Positions 26,464 to 37,108 of a DNA stretch of 64,000 nucleotides are shown in pieces. Positions within the stretch are counted from its first letter, which is position 1. Every line of letters begins with the position of its first letter. The notes beneath the pieces were generated by a model. It saw nothing but the letters and a program-made list of their open reading frames with translations, was not told the origin of the DNA and searched no databases. Origin of the DNA: Acidobacteriaceae bacterium TAA 166 (GTDB taxonomy: Bacteria > Acidobacteriota > Terriglobia > Terriglobales > Acidobacteriaceae); contig ATWD01000001.1 of assembly GCA_000421065.1 (NCBI GenBank), positions 3,898,001 through 3,962,000 of the forward strand, given 5' to 3'. The position numbers were made by a program, and so were the translations under genes.

Positions 26464-27381
26464 TTAGCGGGGGTTTTCTGGGAAGGGTGTTGGGGAGGGT
26501 ACGGCGAGGGGCTGGTCGAGAAAGCGGCGGACGGCCTGGTCGAAGAGCGGGCCGGGGAGGGTGGGGAGCTCGACGGTGATCCTGGGGGCGGCGGCGGAGG
26601 CGAAGGGTGCGGGCTCCGGGGTCTTCCGGGTGCGGCCGGTGAAGAGCAGGAGTTTGGGTTTGTTGAGGCTGGCGAGGGGAGCGATCAGGGGGAAGCGTTC
26701 GTGGAAGAGCAGGCCGGTGGGGAGCAGGCGCAGGCGAGGGTCGTGCCGGATGATTTGTTCGAGGTCGGTGTGGGGGGAGTCGAGGATGAGGCCGCCGATC
26801 TCGGGGTGCTGGGCGGCGAGGCGGGCGGCGAGGGAGGCTCCGGCGCCGACTCCGTAGGGAACGATGGACGAGGCGGGGACGCCCCGGGTGGAGGTGAGAT
26901 AGCTCCAGGCGGAGTCGCTGTCTTCGGTCATGGAGCTCTGGGTGGGGTCGAGGTTGTAGCTCTGGCCGTAGCCGCGGTAGTCGAAGGCGAAGACGTTGAG
27001 GCCGATCTGCTGGAGGGCGTGCTGGGTGGCGGCGAAGGTGGAGCGGTTGCCGTCGCCCGAGGCGAGGAAGAGGAGGGTAAGGTGGCTGTAGCGGCTGCCC
27101 TTGGGGGCGCCCATCCATTCGCCTGCGAGCTGCGGCTGGCCGGTCTGGACGGCGCCGAAGTGGATGAGGTTTGGGGAAGAGGATGTCGGTGTGCGTACGG
27201 GATGCAAGACCTCGCGGGCCTGCTTCTTATAGAAGATGAGGCAGAGGGTGATGTAGACGCAGACCAGCGCGGCGGCGAGGACTATGCCGACGGCGCGCAG
27301 GAGCCAGGCGACTTCGACGGTCTCGATCACCGGCGGGGTCTGTGGGCGGGTGTGTTTGGGTTTTGGAGCGGGCCGAGGCAT
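26464..27381 (-). CDS. Membrane-anchored alpha/beta-hydrolase-fold protein lacking the nucleophile
   Basis: 305 residues: a cytoplasmic Pro/Lys-rich N-terminus, one membrane helix (about 27-52, VAWLLRAVGIVLAAALVCVYI), then an alpha/beta-hydrolase fold (FAFDYRGYGQS, GLILDSPHTDL). At the nucleophile elbow the usual G-x-S-x-G reads GVGAG, so the Ser is Gly. The oxyanion-hole HGN-type motif is FLASGDGN, and no acid or His of the triad is seen near the C-terminus. The fold is therefore supported but hydrolase activity is doubtful. Confidence 0.72.
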   Translation of the reverse strand: MPRPAPKPKHTRPQTPPVIETVEVAWLLRAVGIVLAAALVCVYITLCLIFYKKQAREVLHPVRTPTSSSPNLIHFGAVQTGQPQLAGEWMGAPKGSRYSHLTLLFLASGDGNRSTFAATQHALQQIGLNVFAFDYRGYGQSYNLDPTQSSMTEDSDSAWSYLTSTRGVPASSIVPYGVGAGASLAARLAAQHPEIGGLILDSPHTDLEQIIRHDPRLRLLPTGLLFHERFPLIAPLASLNKPKLLLFTGRTRKTPEPAPFASAAAPRITVELPTLPGPLFDQAVRRFLDQPLAVPSPTPFPENPR

Positions 27382-27457
27382 CGGTTCTGCTATGACTTTA
27401 GCATTCGGGATTCTGTGGGTTTGTGGCTTTCGAATTGATCGGTGGCGGAGAACCGCA

Positions 27458-27491
27458 GATCCTTCGACTCGCTTCGCTCGCTCAGGATGAC
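27458..27491. repeat. Short interspersed repeat (CCTTCGACTCGCTTCGCTCG type)
   Basis: ATCCTTCGACTCGCTTCGCT followed by CGCTCAGGATGAC. Related, diverged copies occur at 27507-27550 and 48785-48830. This sequence type is commonly seen between genes in many genomes of this phylum; its role is unknown. Confidence 0.6.
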
Positions 27492-27506
27492 ACCTATAAG
27501 AGAAGC

Positions 27507-27550
27507 GGATCTTTCGATTGTGCGCTTCGCGCTCTGCTCAGGATGATCCG
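27507..27550. repeat. Diverged second copy of the short interspersed repeat
   Basis: GATCTTTCGATTGTGCGCTT then CGCGCTCTGCTCAGGATGAT, 16 bases after the first copy. Confidence 0.5.
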
Positions 27551-27609
27551 GCTTGAGTCGATAAGGGATCTGGATTGAGCCGGTAAGTGATCCGCTTGAG
27601 CCGCTAAGA
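27545..27609. repeat. Three tandem ~22-bp imperfect repeats upstream of the Rieske gene
   Basis: Units at 27545-27566, 27567-27588 and 27589-27609 share the pattern GATC-GG-TTGAG-CG-TAAG. They end about 22 bases before the Rieske start codon, overlapping where a promoter or operator would lie. Confidence 0.6.
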
Positions 27610-27631
27610 TGGAAGGAGCGGAGGGCTGGTC

Positions 27632-27943
27632 TTGGCGAACTGGGTGAGATTGTGCGGGGTGGCGGAGGCTCCTTCGGCGGGTGAGGTAAGGGAGGCCGAG
27701 GCGGAGGGGGTTGCGGTGTGCGTGGCGAATGTGGGGGGCGAGCTTTCGGCGCTCGACAACGTGTGCCCGCATCGCGAGGGACCTCTGGGGCAGGGATGGA
27801 TTGAGAAGGATTGTGTGGTGTGTCCGTGGCACTCGTGGATGTTTCACGCGAAGACAGGGGCGGGGGAGTTTCCTGCGGATCAGAGCGTGAAGGTGTTTCC
27901 TCTGCGGGTGGAGGGTGAGGACGTTCTGATCGATCTTGAGTAA
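27632..27943 (+). CDS. Rieske [2Fe-2S] ferredoxin
   Basis: A 103-residue stand-alone Rieske protein of the non-heme oxygenase-ferredoxin/NirD-like type. Cluster ligands are in CPHREG and CPWHSW. It is an electron carrier; the partner oxygenase or reductase is not in the window. The TTG start at 27632 has GGAGGG 8 bases upstream. Its only close neighbours are the repeats on both sides. Confidence 0.85.
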   Translation: MANWVRLCGVAEAPSAGEVREAEAEGVAVCVANVGGELSALDNVCPHREGPLGQGWIEKDCVVCPWHSWMFHAKTGAGEFPADQSVKVFPLRVEGEDVLIDLE

Positions 27944-27947
27944 AGGT

Positions 27948-28144
27948 GATGGCCTGCCGGCCGGGCCCACTGCGCGTGGGGCGGTCACTTCGTGGCGCGT
28001 ATATCGGCTTCGCCGCAGGCCTCCCGCTGGTCGGCGCAAACATCTTCGCAAGCGACCAACGGGAGCCCAGACCCGAAGGGGATTCACGCGTCACGAAGTG
28101 ACCGCCCCACGCGCAATGGGCCCGGCCGGCAGGCCATCGCCTTT
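27948..28144. repeat. Dispersed palindromic intergenic repeat, full copy
   Basis: Symmetric outer arms GGCCTGCCGGCCGGGCCC / GGGCCCGGCCGGCAGGCC with GGTCACTTCGTGGCGCG / CGCGTCACGAAGTGACC and an inner inverted repeat CTCCCGCTGGTCG / CGACCAACGGGAG. It begins 5 bases after the Rieske stop and ends in CTTT. Confidence 0.92.
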
Positions 28145-28188
28145 ACTCAGTCTCTGCAATCAACTCTTGTTATGCTGAGCTCTAAGCT

Positions 28189-29808
28189 ATGGCTAAGAGA
28201 CCTGTGGTACTGACGATTCTTGACGGATGGGGCTATCGCCCTGAGACGGCTGGCAATGCTATCGCGCTGGCTCGCAAACCGAACTACGACCGGCTGCTGG
28301 CAGAGTTTCCCAACACGCTGATTCGCGCGAGCGAACACTTCGTGGGCCTGCCGGACGGGCAGATGGGAAACTCCGAGGTGGGCCACCTGAACCTGGGCGC
28401 GGGGCGCGTGGTGCGGATGGATATTACGCGCATCGACGCGGCGATCGCGGATGGAAGCTTTTTCAAAGACCCGACGTTGCTGAGCGCTGTGACTCTTGCC
28501 GCGCAGGAGGGCCGCGCTCTGCACCTTTTGGGGCTGGTCTCGGATGGCGGCGTGCACTCGCAGCAGAGGCATCTTTATGCTTTGCTGCGGCTGGCTGTGC
28601 AGCATGGGCTGACGCGGGTCTTCGTGCATGCGTTTATGGATGGCCGCGACACGATGCCGACGAGTGGGCTGGGATATCTGGAGGCGCTGGAGCAGCAGAT
28701 CCGCGAGATCGGGGTGGGGCAGATCGCTTCAGTTTCGGGACGCTATTACGCGATGGACCGCGATCTTCGTTGGGAGAAGGTGCGGCAGGCCTTCGATGCG
28801 ATGGTGACGGGTCATCCGCAGGGAGGGACGTATGCGAGTCCCCTGGAGCGTGTGCGCGAGCTCTATAACAACGAGATCACGGATGAGTTCATTCCGCCGT
28901 TCACTGTTATCGATCAGCATGGGGAGCCGGTAGGGCCGATCCGGTCGAACGATGTGTGTCTCTGCTTCAATTATCGCGCGGATCGCGTGCGCCAGATTAC
29001 GCGGGTGCTGGGGCGCAACTGCGATGTTCCGGGCGGGCTGACGGCGGGCAATGCGCTGGATCTTCCGAAGGCGGCGGAGCTCGACCTGGAGATTCCGCGG
29101 ACGGAGGTTCCGGAGAACCTGCACTACGTGTGCATGACGCAGTACGACAAGAACTTTACGGCTCCGGTGGTGATTCCTCCGGAGTCGATGGATAACCTTC
29201 TGGCCAATGTGATGGCAAATGCGAATTTGCGCAACCTGCGCGTGGCCGAGACGGAGAAGTATGCGCATGTGACGTACTTCTTCAACGGCGGGATCGAGAA
29301 GCCGTTTCCGGGTGAGGACCGCGTGCTGATTCCTTCGCAGAAGGTGGCGACGTACGATCTTGCTCCCGAGATGTCGGCGGAGGGGATTGCGGATGCGGTG
29401 GTGAAGGCGGTGAACGATACGGCCTTCGATGTGATCATCGTGAACTTCGCGAATGCGGATATGGTTGGACACTCGGGGAAGATCGAGCCGACGATTCGCG
29501 CGGTGGAGACGATCGATACCCAGCTGGCGCGGGTGTATCGCGCGGTGAAGGAGCGGGGCGGGGCGTTGCTGGTGACGGCGGACCATGGCAATGCGGAGAT
29601 GCTGATCGATCCGCTGACGGGAGGGCCGCACACGGCACATACGACCAATCCGGTGCCGTTTATCCTGGTGACGGACGAGCGGGATACGAGCCATCATGAG
29701 ATTCTGCGGCCGGGGGGAAGCCTGCGGGATATCTCGCCGACGATGCTGAAGCTGCTGGGATTGAAGAAGCCCGGGGAGATGACGGGCGAGGACTTGGTAA
29801 ACGGTTAG
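28189..29808 (+). CDS. gpmI: 2,3-bisphosphoglycerate-independent phosphoglycerate mutase
   Basis: Interconverts 3- and 2-phosphoglycerate in glycolysis/gluconeogenesis (cytosol, Mn-dependent). 539 residues, slightly longer than usual. It starts [12 protein letters not shown] (metal Asp12), carries the phospho-serine motif [17 protein letters not shown] (Ser62), and the phosphatase-domain metal motifs [12 protein letters not shown] and [10 protein letters not shown]. The ATG at 28189 matches the family N-terminus. It is convergent with the phosphatase gene; a strong hairpin separates them. Confidence 0.95.
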   Translation: MAKRPVVLTILDGWGYRPETAGNAIALARKPNYDRLLAEFPNTLIRASEHFVGLPDGQMGNSEVGHLNLGAGRVVRMDITRIDAAIADGSFFKDPTLLSAVTLAAQEGRALHLLGLVSDGGVHSQQRHLYALLRLAVQHGLTRVFVHAFMDGRDTMPTSGLGYLEALEQQIREIGVGQIASVSGRYYAMDRDLRWEKVRQAFDAMVTGHPQGGTYASPLERVRELYNNEITDEFIPPFTVIDQHGEPVGPIRSNDVCLCFNYRADRVRQITRVLGRNCDVPGGLTAGNALDLPKAAELDLEIPRTEVPENLHYVCMTQYDKNFTAPVVIPPESMDNLLANVMANANLRNLRVAETEKYAHVTYFFNGGIEKPFPGEDRVLIPSQKVATYDLAPEMSAEGIADAVVKAVNDTAFDVIIVNFANADMVGHSGKIEPTIRAVETIDTQLARVYRAVKERGGALLVTADHGNAEMLIDPLTGGPHTAHTTNPVPFILVTDERDTSHHEILRPGGSLRDISPTMLKLLGLKKPGEMTGEDLVNG

Positions 29809-29817
29809 GGAAAGACT

Positions 29818-29977
29818 AGCGCTGCCGCGCGGGCCCACTACGCGTGGAGCGCCCACTTCGTGGGGTGTTTGTCCCCTTCGGGGTGGGCTCCCGTTGGTCG
29901 CTTGAAAAATCTTCGCGCCGACCAACGGGTCACGAAGTGACCGCCGCCCGTGCAGGGCGCCCGTGCAGTAGCGCCTG
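29818..29977. repeat. Dispersed palindromic intergenic repeat, shortened right half
   Basis: The left arm GCGCTGCCGCGCGGGCCC and the core CTCCCGTTGGTCG/CGACCAACGGG are intact. The sequence then jumps to GTCACGAAGTGACC and a degenerate outer arm, as if about 30 bases were deleted. Confidence 0.85.
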
Positions 29978-29980
29978 TAA

Positions 29981-30019
29981 TAGGAAAGAGCCTCGAGATC
30001 ATCTCGAGGCTCTTTCCTA
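29981..30019. terminator. Strong bidirectional terminator between gpmI and the phosphatase gene
   Basis: A 19-bp perfect inverted repeat (TAGGAAAGAGCCTCGAGAT, centre C, then its complement) with A-rich and T-rich ends on opposite sides, sitting between convergent stops at 29808 and 30037. Confidence 0.88.
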
Positions 30020-30036
30020 CTTGGGCTATGTGTGGG

Positions 30037-31050
30037 CTAGCTGAGGATGGTGACGACCCCGGCGGGTGTTTTGGTGAAGCCGTGGATGGTCTTGCCGGTC
30101 TGGTCCATGTGCAGCATGGTGAGCTTTTCGGGCGTGATCTGGAGGTGGCTGAAGCCGTATACCTTGGCGGCGTAGGGTCCGCGCTGCGCCTCTTCGATCT
30201 TGAGGTTGTAGAGATCAGCTCCGCCGCCGCCGGAGAGAGCGAAGGAGGTGGGGTGGCCTTCGAACTCGAGGTGCTGCATGTCGTGGTCGTGGCCGGCGAG
30301 GTAGAGGTGAGCCTTGTGCTCGCGCAGCAGCGGGTCCCAGTCGGCGATGAGGGTCTTGTGGTCGCCGTGGGGGCCGTTGGAGTAGACGGGGTGGTGCGCG
30401 ATGACGATGAGGTAGGGGGTGGTACGGGGTTTTTCGAGCTCGGCTTTGAACCAGCGGAGCTGCTCGGCTTGTTCGTCGGGGGTGAGGGTGAAGTCGACGC
30501 TATCGGGGCGCGGGGTGCCGGGGTGGGGCATGTTGGAGTCGAGCGCGATGACGGTGGCGAGGGGGTTCTTGGCGGGGAACTCGAAGCTGTACCAGCGCGA
30601 GGGCATGATCCATCGGGTGTTGCCGCGCTTGGCGTAGGCGAGCTCGGCCTCGACCTTGCTGGTGGGGATGCGCTGGTAGTCGTGGTTGCCGAGGACGGCG
30701 TAGGCGGGGCAGTCGAAGGAGGACTTGGGGTACATCTGCTCGAACTGGGTCTGCCAGCGTGGGGAGTCGGGGCCCCCGGTGAGGTCGCCGTACCAGTTGT
30801 CGCCGAGCATGAGCAGGGCGTCGGCCTTGATCGAGTGCTCGCGAGCGTAGTTCTGCATCGCGGCGGCGACGGCCTTCTGGCCTTCGAATTTTTCGTAGCC
30901 CCAGTCGCCAACCATGAGCCACTCGACGGCGTTGGCGCTCTTCTGGTGGGGCTTGGCGAGAGAGGGAAGGGCACCGAGACCGAGACCGGCTGCTGCACTG
31001 AAGGCAAAACTCTGACGAAGGAAGCTACGGCGGGAGATGGAGCTGTTCAT
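30037..31050 (-). CDS. Tat-exported metallophosphoesterase (purple acid phosphatase-like)
   Basis: 337 residues. The Tat signal is SRRSFLRQSFAFSAAAGLGLG. Metal-ligand motifs of the calcineurin-like superfamily appear in order: GDWGY, GDNWYGD, GNHDY, AHHPVYSNG and GHDHDMQHLE. The arrangement with GDWGY and GHDHDMQ resembles tartrate-resistant (ACP5-like) purple acid phosphatases. A periplasmic phosphomonoesterase role is likely. ATG 31050 begins the Tat signal directly. Confidence 0.87.
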   Translation of the reverse strand: MNSSISRRSFLRQSFAFSAAAGLGLGALPSLAKPHQKSANAVEWLMVGDWGYEKFEGQKAVAAAMQNYAREHSIKADALLMLGDNWYGDLTGGPDSPRWQTQFEQMYPKSSFDCPAYAVLGNHDYQRIPTSKVEAELAYAKRGNTRWIMPSRWYSFEFPAKNPLATVIALDSNMPHPGTPRPDSVDFTLTPDEQAEQLRWFKAELEKPRTTPYLIVIAHHPVYSNGPHGDHKTLIADWDPLLREHKAHLYLAGHDHDMQHLEFEGHPTSFALSGGGGADLYNLKIEEAQRGPYAAKVYGFSHLQITPEKLTMLHMDQTGKTIHGFTKTPAGVVTILS

Positions 31051-31097
31051 ATTGCGCTTATATCACTGTGATTTGAAAGGAAGTTGAAGAGAAACCT

Positions 31098-31289
31098 ATG
31101 GCCTTCCGGCCGGGCCCACTGCGCGTGGGGCGTCCATTTCGTGGGGTATAATCCCCTTCGGATCGAGGCTCCCGTTGGTCGCTTGAAAAATCTTCGCGCC
31201 AACCAACGGGAGGCCCACGCCAACGGCGGTATACGCGTCACGAAGTGACCGCTCCACGCGGAGTGGGCCCTAGCGGCAGCGCCTGTCTT
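31098..31289. repeat. Dispersed palindromic intergenic repeat, full copy
   Basis: Left arm GGCCTTCCGGCCGGGCCC, diverged inner arm, core CTCCCGTTGGTCG / CCAACCAACGGGAG, right arm CGCGTCACGAAGTGACC and AGTGGGCCC, ending at the recR stop codon. It would follow minus-strand transcripts of the recR-ybaB-dnaX set. Confidence 0.9.
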
Positions 31290-31889
31290 CTAGAGCTCGC
31301 GGCGGCCTTCGAGGGCGCGGGACATCGTGATCTCGTCGGCGTACTCGATGTCGCTGCCGGCGGGGACTCCGGTGGCGATACGCGTGATTTTGACGCGCGA
31401 CTCAGCTCGGCGAATCTCGTCGGCGAGGTAGCGGGCGGTGGCCTCGCCTTCGGTGGTGGGCGAGGTGGCGAGGATGATCTCGTCGACGGCGGGAAGGCGC
31501 GTCATCAGGTTGGCGATGCGGAGCTGCTCGGGACCAACGCCTCCGATGGGGGAGAGGGTTCCGTGCAGGACGTGATAGACGCCGGCGAAGCTGCGCGTCT
31601 TCTCGATGGTGGAGATGTTGGTGGGCTCCTCGATGACGCAGACGAGGCGCTGGTCGCGCACGGCGCTGGTGCAGTAGGTGCAGGGATCGACGTCGGTGAT
31701 GTTGTTGCAGATGGAGCAGAGGCGGAGGCGAGCCTTGAGCTCGCGGATGGCGTGGGCGAGTTTTTCGGCGTCTTCGGAGGGGGAGCGCAGGACGTGGAAG
31801 GCGAGGCGCTGGGCGCTCTTGGTGCCGATGCCGGGGAGCTTGCGCAGCTCGTCGATGAGCCGCGTCATGGGCTCGGCGAAGCGCGCCAC
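31290..31889 (-). CDS. recR: Recombination protein RecR
   Basis: Clamp/loader-like component of the RecFOR gap-repair pathway, 199 residues. N-terminal HhH (LRKLPGIGTKSAQRLAFH), Cys4 zinc finger CSICNNITDVDPCTYC, then a Toprim domain (VCVIEEPTNISTIEK ... EIILATSPTTEGEATARYL). GTG 31889 gives the family N-terminus ARFAEPMTRLIDEL and overlaps the ybaB TAG by one base, so translation is coupled. Third gene of dnaX-ybaB-recR, a widely conserved order. Confidence 0.93.
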   Translation of the reverse strand: MARFAEPMTRLIDELRKLPGIGTKSAQRLAFHVLRSPSEDAEKLAHAIRELKARLRLCSICNNITDVDPCTYCTSAVRDQRLVCVIEEPTNISTIEKTRSFAGVYHVLHGTLSPIGGVGPEQLRIANLMTRLPAVDEIILATSPTTEGEATARYLADEIRRAESRVKITRIATGVPAGSDIEYADEITMSRALEGRREL

Positions 31890-32212
31890 TAGGTAAGCCC
31901 CGGGAGGTCGAGTCCGCCCATCAAGCCGGCGACCGAGGACTTCATGGCCTCGTCGGCGCGGCGGCCGGCTTCGTTGATGGCTGCGGTGATGAGGTCTTCG
32001 AGCAGCTCGAGGTCGCTGCCGGAGCTGCCGATGGCGGAGGGCTCGATCTTGAGGCGCAGCACCTCTTTTTTGCCGTTCATCCGGACGGTGACGACGCCGC
32101 CGCCGGTGGAGGCTTCGACGATGGTCTCGGAGAGCTTGCGCTCCATCTGCTCCTGCATCTGGCGCGCCTGACCCATCATGTCTTTCATCTTGGCGAGGTC
32201 GGAGAGGTCCAT
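31889..32212 (-). CDS. YbaB/EbfC nucleoid-associated protein
   Basis: A 107-residue small DNA-binding protein (MDLSDLAKMKDMMGQARQM ... GVVTVRMNGKKEVLRLKIEP). YbaB/EbfC proteins form tweezers-like dimers that bind DNA and affect nucleoid organisation. It lies 18 bases after dnaX and overlaps recR by one base; the operon order supports the call. Confidence 0.92.
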   Translation of the reverse strand: MDLSDLAKMKDMMGQARQMQEQMERKLSETIVEASTGGGVVTVRMNGKKEVLRLKIEPSAIGSSGSDLELLEDLITAAINEAGRRADEAMKSSVAGLMGGLDLPGLT

Positions 32213-32230
32213 GGTCCTTATTCCTTGGTA

Positions 32231-34411
<2,181 letters not shown>

Positions 34412-34486
34412 AGGTCCTTGCGGCTTTATGGCCGCATCCCGTTATTGTAGCTGCCGGGGGCCTGTGGGAGATTCGGGAAGAAGTGT

Positions 34487-34710
34487 ACTGCCGCGCGGGC
34501 CCACTGCGCTCAGCCACCCCACAAACGAAGACCCGTTTGTAGGGACACCCCGTACGGGCGGTCACTTCGTGACGCGTGTACTCCCTTCGGGGTGGAGCTC
34601 CGTTGGTCGCCTGCAAAAATCTTCGCGCCGACCGAAGGAAGGCCCACGGCGAAGCCGCTCCACGCGTCACGAAGTGACCGCCCCACGCGGAGTGGGCCCG
34701 GCCGGCCATG
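34487..34710. repeat. Dispersed palindromic intergenic repeat, full copy with extra hairpin module
   Basis: Outer arm CTGCCGCGCGGGCCC, nested hairpin CCCCACAAAC-GAAGACCC-GTTTGTAGGG (34517-34544), GGTCACTTCGTGACGCG, core CTCCGTTGGTCG, right arm CGCGTCACGAAGTGACC and GGGCCCGGCCGGCC. It lies between the SET-domain gene stop and the dnaX start on the minus strand. Confidence 0.9.
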
Positions 34711-34714
34711 TTTC

Positions 34715-35173
34715 TTAAGCCTTCGTTTTGGCCTTGCGTTTGGCGATACGGGCGCGGCGTTTGACCTCGTCTTCGCTGTACATGGTTCCGCGACACTTGG
34801 CGGCGCCGCAGTAGCAGTCGGCCTGGTCCTCTTCGTCACTGTCGTGCAGATTGTACTCGTAGGTGAGCTCTTCGCCGGGGGCGATGTCGCGGAGGGCGAC
34901 GACCCAGATCTCCTTGCCGATGTGCTCGGTCTCGCAGTTGGGGTCGCAGGAGTGATTGATGAACATCGCGGCTCCGAAGCCGTCGATGACGTCGCCGTTG
35001 CCGGTGCTGAAGAGATAGGTGATGAAGCGATCCTTGTATCGCTCGTCGGCCTCGTCCTTGGTGAAGACGGGGCCGTCGTACTGGACGACCCGGGCGCCCT
35101 TGCTGATGGGCCGCGTGGCGTAGCAGCCGGCGGCGTGGATGGACGAGGAGCGGATCATTAAACCGGGAATCAT
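34715..35173 (-). CDS. Small SET-domain lysine methyltransferase-like protein
   Basis: 152 residues made almost entirely of a SET domain. The SAM/knot motifs are NHSCDPNCE and GEELTYEYN, and a post-SET cysteine cluster CYCGAAKC follows, as in eukaryotic-type histone methyltransferases. The conserved Tyr is in YEYN. The C-terminus is very basic (KRRARIAKRKAKTKA), which may bind DNA or RNA. The bacterial substrate is unknown; ribosomal or nucleoid proteins are candidates. ATG 35173 was chosen: AAAGAG lies 7 bases upstream and the protein then starts at the SET domain. Confidence 0.85.
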   Translation of the reverse strand: MIPGLMIRSSSIHAAGCYATRPISKGARVVQYDGPVFTKDEADERYKDRFITYLFSTGNGDVIDGFGAAMFINHSCDPNCETEHIGKEIWVVALRDIAPGEELTYEYNLHDSDEEDQADCYCGAAKCRGTMYSEDEVKRRARIAKRKAKTKA

Positions 35174-35335
35174 CGGGAACTCTTTAGGATGTGTGGATTG
35201 CGAGGCTGGGTGCGGTGCCGGGCGGCGGGCCCGGCGAGATCTCAAAACTAGCTGACTATAACAAACCTGCGGCTGGGTGAGTCAAACGTGGAGAGAAAGA
35301 GCGGGACGCGATACCTTAAAAGCGAGGGAGTGGAG

Positions 35336-36103
35336 ATGCGCCTGTTGAATCCCATTCGTGCTCTTCCGCTGGGCATCGTTCTTGCGATGACCGCGGCGGT
35401 GTCCGCGCAGGACAAGTCTGCACCTCCGTGCAAGCCGGGTGATGCTTCGACGCAGCAGGGCGATGCGCAGCAGAAGAGTCCCTGTGCGGATGCGAAGGAG
35501 CCTTCGGCTGCACAGAAGTTTCCGTTCCCGGGAGAGCCGGCGCCGGAAACTCCGAAGCAGGCACCCGCCGGGCAGAGTGCACCCGACGCGCCGAACGCTC
35601 CCGACGCTCCCGCGCAGGGAGGCAAGCCGCCTTCGACTGCAGATAAGTTTCCGTTCCCGGGTTCTGCGCCTCCGATGCCGGGGAGCGAGGGCTCGAGCTC
35701 GTCTGGTTCTTCTTCGTCCTCTTCATCGGGCGCGGACGATCCGAATGCAAACCCCAGTGACAAGGCTCCCGCCGATACCGCTGACACTCCGCGACCTACG
35801 GGACGTCGTCGTCTTCCGAAGATCGAGAAGGTGCAGAGCGATGAGGAGCGCGCCGACGAGGACCTGAAGGTCGCGAAGTACTACGAGCAGGCGGGCAACC
35901 TGAACGCGGCGTACCTGCGGACCAAGGACGCGGTGAAGTCTCTGCCGGATGAGGCCGAGATGCACTTTGCCCTGGCCCATGTGGCCGAGAAGATGAACAA
36001 GAACGACGAGGCCGTGGCCGAGTACAACGCGTATCTGAAGATGGCTCCCGATGGCGTGCTCAACAAAGATGCCGAGAAGGCGCTTGAGAAGCTTGGGCGG
36101 TAG
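35336..36103 (+). CDS. Secreted TPR-type protein with Pro/Ser-rich linker
   Basis: The predicted product has 255 residues. A signal peptide (LLNPIRALPLGIVLAMTAAVSAQ) is followed by a low-complexity region holding two copies of a KFPFPG motif (AAQKFPFPGEP and TADKFPFPGSA) and a poly-Ser stretch. The C-terminal 80 residues look like two tetratricopeptide repeats (EDLKVAKYYEQAGNLNAAYLR; EMHFALAHVAEKMNKNDEAVAEY). It probably acts as an envelope scaffold. The ATG at 35336 follows GAGGGAGTGGAG. Confidence 0.7.
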   Translation: MRLLNPIRALPLGIVLAMTAAVSAQDKSAPPCKPGDASTQQGDAQQKSPCADAKEPSAAQKFPFPGEPAPETPKQAPAGQSAPDAPNAPDAPAQGGKPPSTADKFPFPGSAPPMPGSEGSSSSGSSSSSSSGADDPNANPSDKAPADTADTPRPTGRRRLPKIEKVQSDEERADEDLKVAKYYEQAGNLNAAYLRTKDAVKSLPDEAEMHFALAHVAEKMNKNDEAVAEYNAYLKMAPDGVLNKDAEKALEKLGR

Positions 36104-36120
36104 CAAGGGCTGATTGAAGC

Positions 36121-36166
36121 GATGGCCTGCCTGCCGGGCCCACCGCGCTAGGCCACCCCTGTTTTT
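36121..36166. repeat. Left outer-arm fragment of the dispersed palindromic repeat
   Basis: GGCCTGCCTGCCGGGCCC followed by CCGCGCTAGGCC and GTTTTT, between convergent stops at 36103 and 36174. Confidence 0.65.
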
Positions 36167-36173
36167 ACACGCC

Positions 36174-37073
36174 CTAGCGCATCAGGCTGAAGAGATTCTC
36201 CTGCTGGAGCGCGGTGATGGTCGAGAGCAGGGCCTGGTACTGGGTCTCAGTGGCGGTGAGATCGGTGGCGACCTGGGCCGGGTCGCTCGAGACCAGGGAG
36301 CCTTGCTGAACCTTGAGCTGCGCCTCCTGGGTCTGGGTGTAGGTGGTGGTCGACTGCAGCGTATTGAGCGAGTTGTCGAGGATACTGCGCTGATCGGAGA
36401 CGGTGTGCATGGCGTCGGTGATGGCGTTGCCGTCGGCCGAGATGGAGGCGCTGGGAGCTCCGCTGGTGAGGTCGGCGATGAGCTGGTTCAGGGTGCCGAG
36501 GACGCCAGTGCTGCCGGAGCCGAAGAGGGTGGTGCCGGGGAGGCTGGTTTGGATCTTCTGGCCGCCGGGTGTGACGAGTGTGCTGACGTGATAGTCGCCG
36601 GCGTAGTTGACGGTCGCGGGCGTGGTGGAGGTATCGAGGGTGAAGGGCTGAGTGTCGCCCTGGCTTCCCGCGAAGAGATAGGTTCCCTGGTAGCTGGTGT
36701 TGGCCATCGAGAGCACGGAGTCGCGGATGGAGACGACCTTCTGGGCAACGGATTGGAGATCGGAGCTGTTGTTGGTGTCGTTGGCCGCGCCGATGGCCAG
36801 CGAGATGGCAGAGGTGAGCTGGGTGACGACCTCGCCGAGGGAGGAGTCGGCGGCCTGAAGCTGCGAGGTGACGCCGGAGGCGGTGGACTGGAAGGTGTCG
36901 AGCTGGGAGATCTGGCGGTCGAGGCGCAGGCTCTGAGTGGCGGCGGTGGGATCGTCGGAGAGCTGGCCCACACGCAGGCCGCTTGAGAGCTCGGCGGTGA
37001 GGTTGTTCGCGGTGTTGGTCGCGTTGTTGATCGCCTGGGCGACGGTTCGGTAGTAGGTCGGGTCTGCTCGCAT
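36174..37073 (-). CDS. flgL: Flagellar hook-filament junction protein FlgL
   Basis: A 299-residue flagellin-like junction protein (HAP3). The N-terminal D0/D1 helices (YYRTVAQAINNATNTANNLTAELSSGLRV, SDDPTAATQSLRLDRQISQ) and the C-terminal helix pair (TQTQEAQLKVQQGSLVSSDPAQVATDLTATETQYQALL) are typical. Exported by the flagellar type III system and assembled after FlgK. Last gene of flgM-flgN-flgK-flgL. Confidence 0.92.
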   Translation of the reverse strand: MRADPTYYRTVAQAINNATNTANNLTAELSSGLRVGQLSDDPTAATQSLRLDRQISQLDTFQSTASGVTSQLQAADSSLGEVVTQLTSAISLAIGAANDTNNSSDLQSVAQKVVSIRDSVLSMANTSYQGTYLFAGSQGDTQPFTLDTSTTPATVNYAGDYHVSTLVTPGGQKIQTSLPGTTLFGSGSTGVLGTLNQLIADLTSGAPSASISADGNAITDAMHTVSDQRSILDNSLNTLQSTTTYTQTQEAQLKVQQGSLVSSDPAQVATDLTATETQYQALLSTITALQQENLFSLMR

Positions 37074-37108
37074 GAGGCCTCCAAGGGCTCCGTGACTTCG
37101 GGGTGGGT

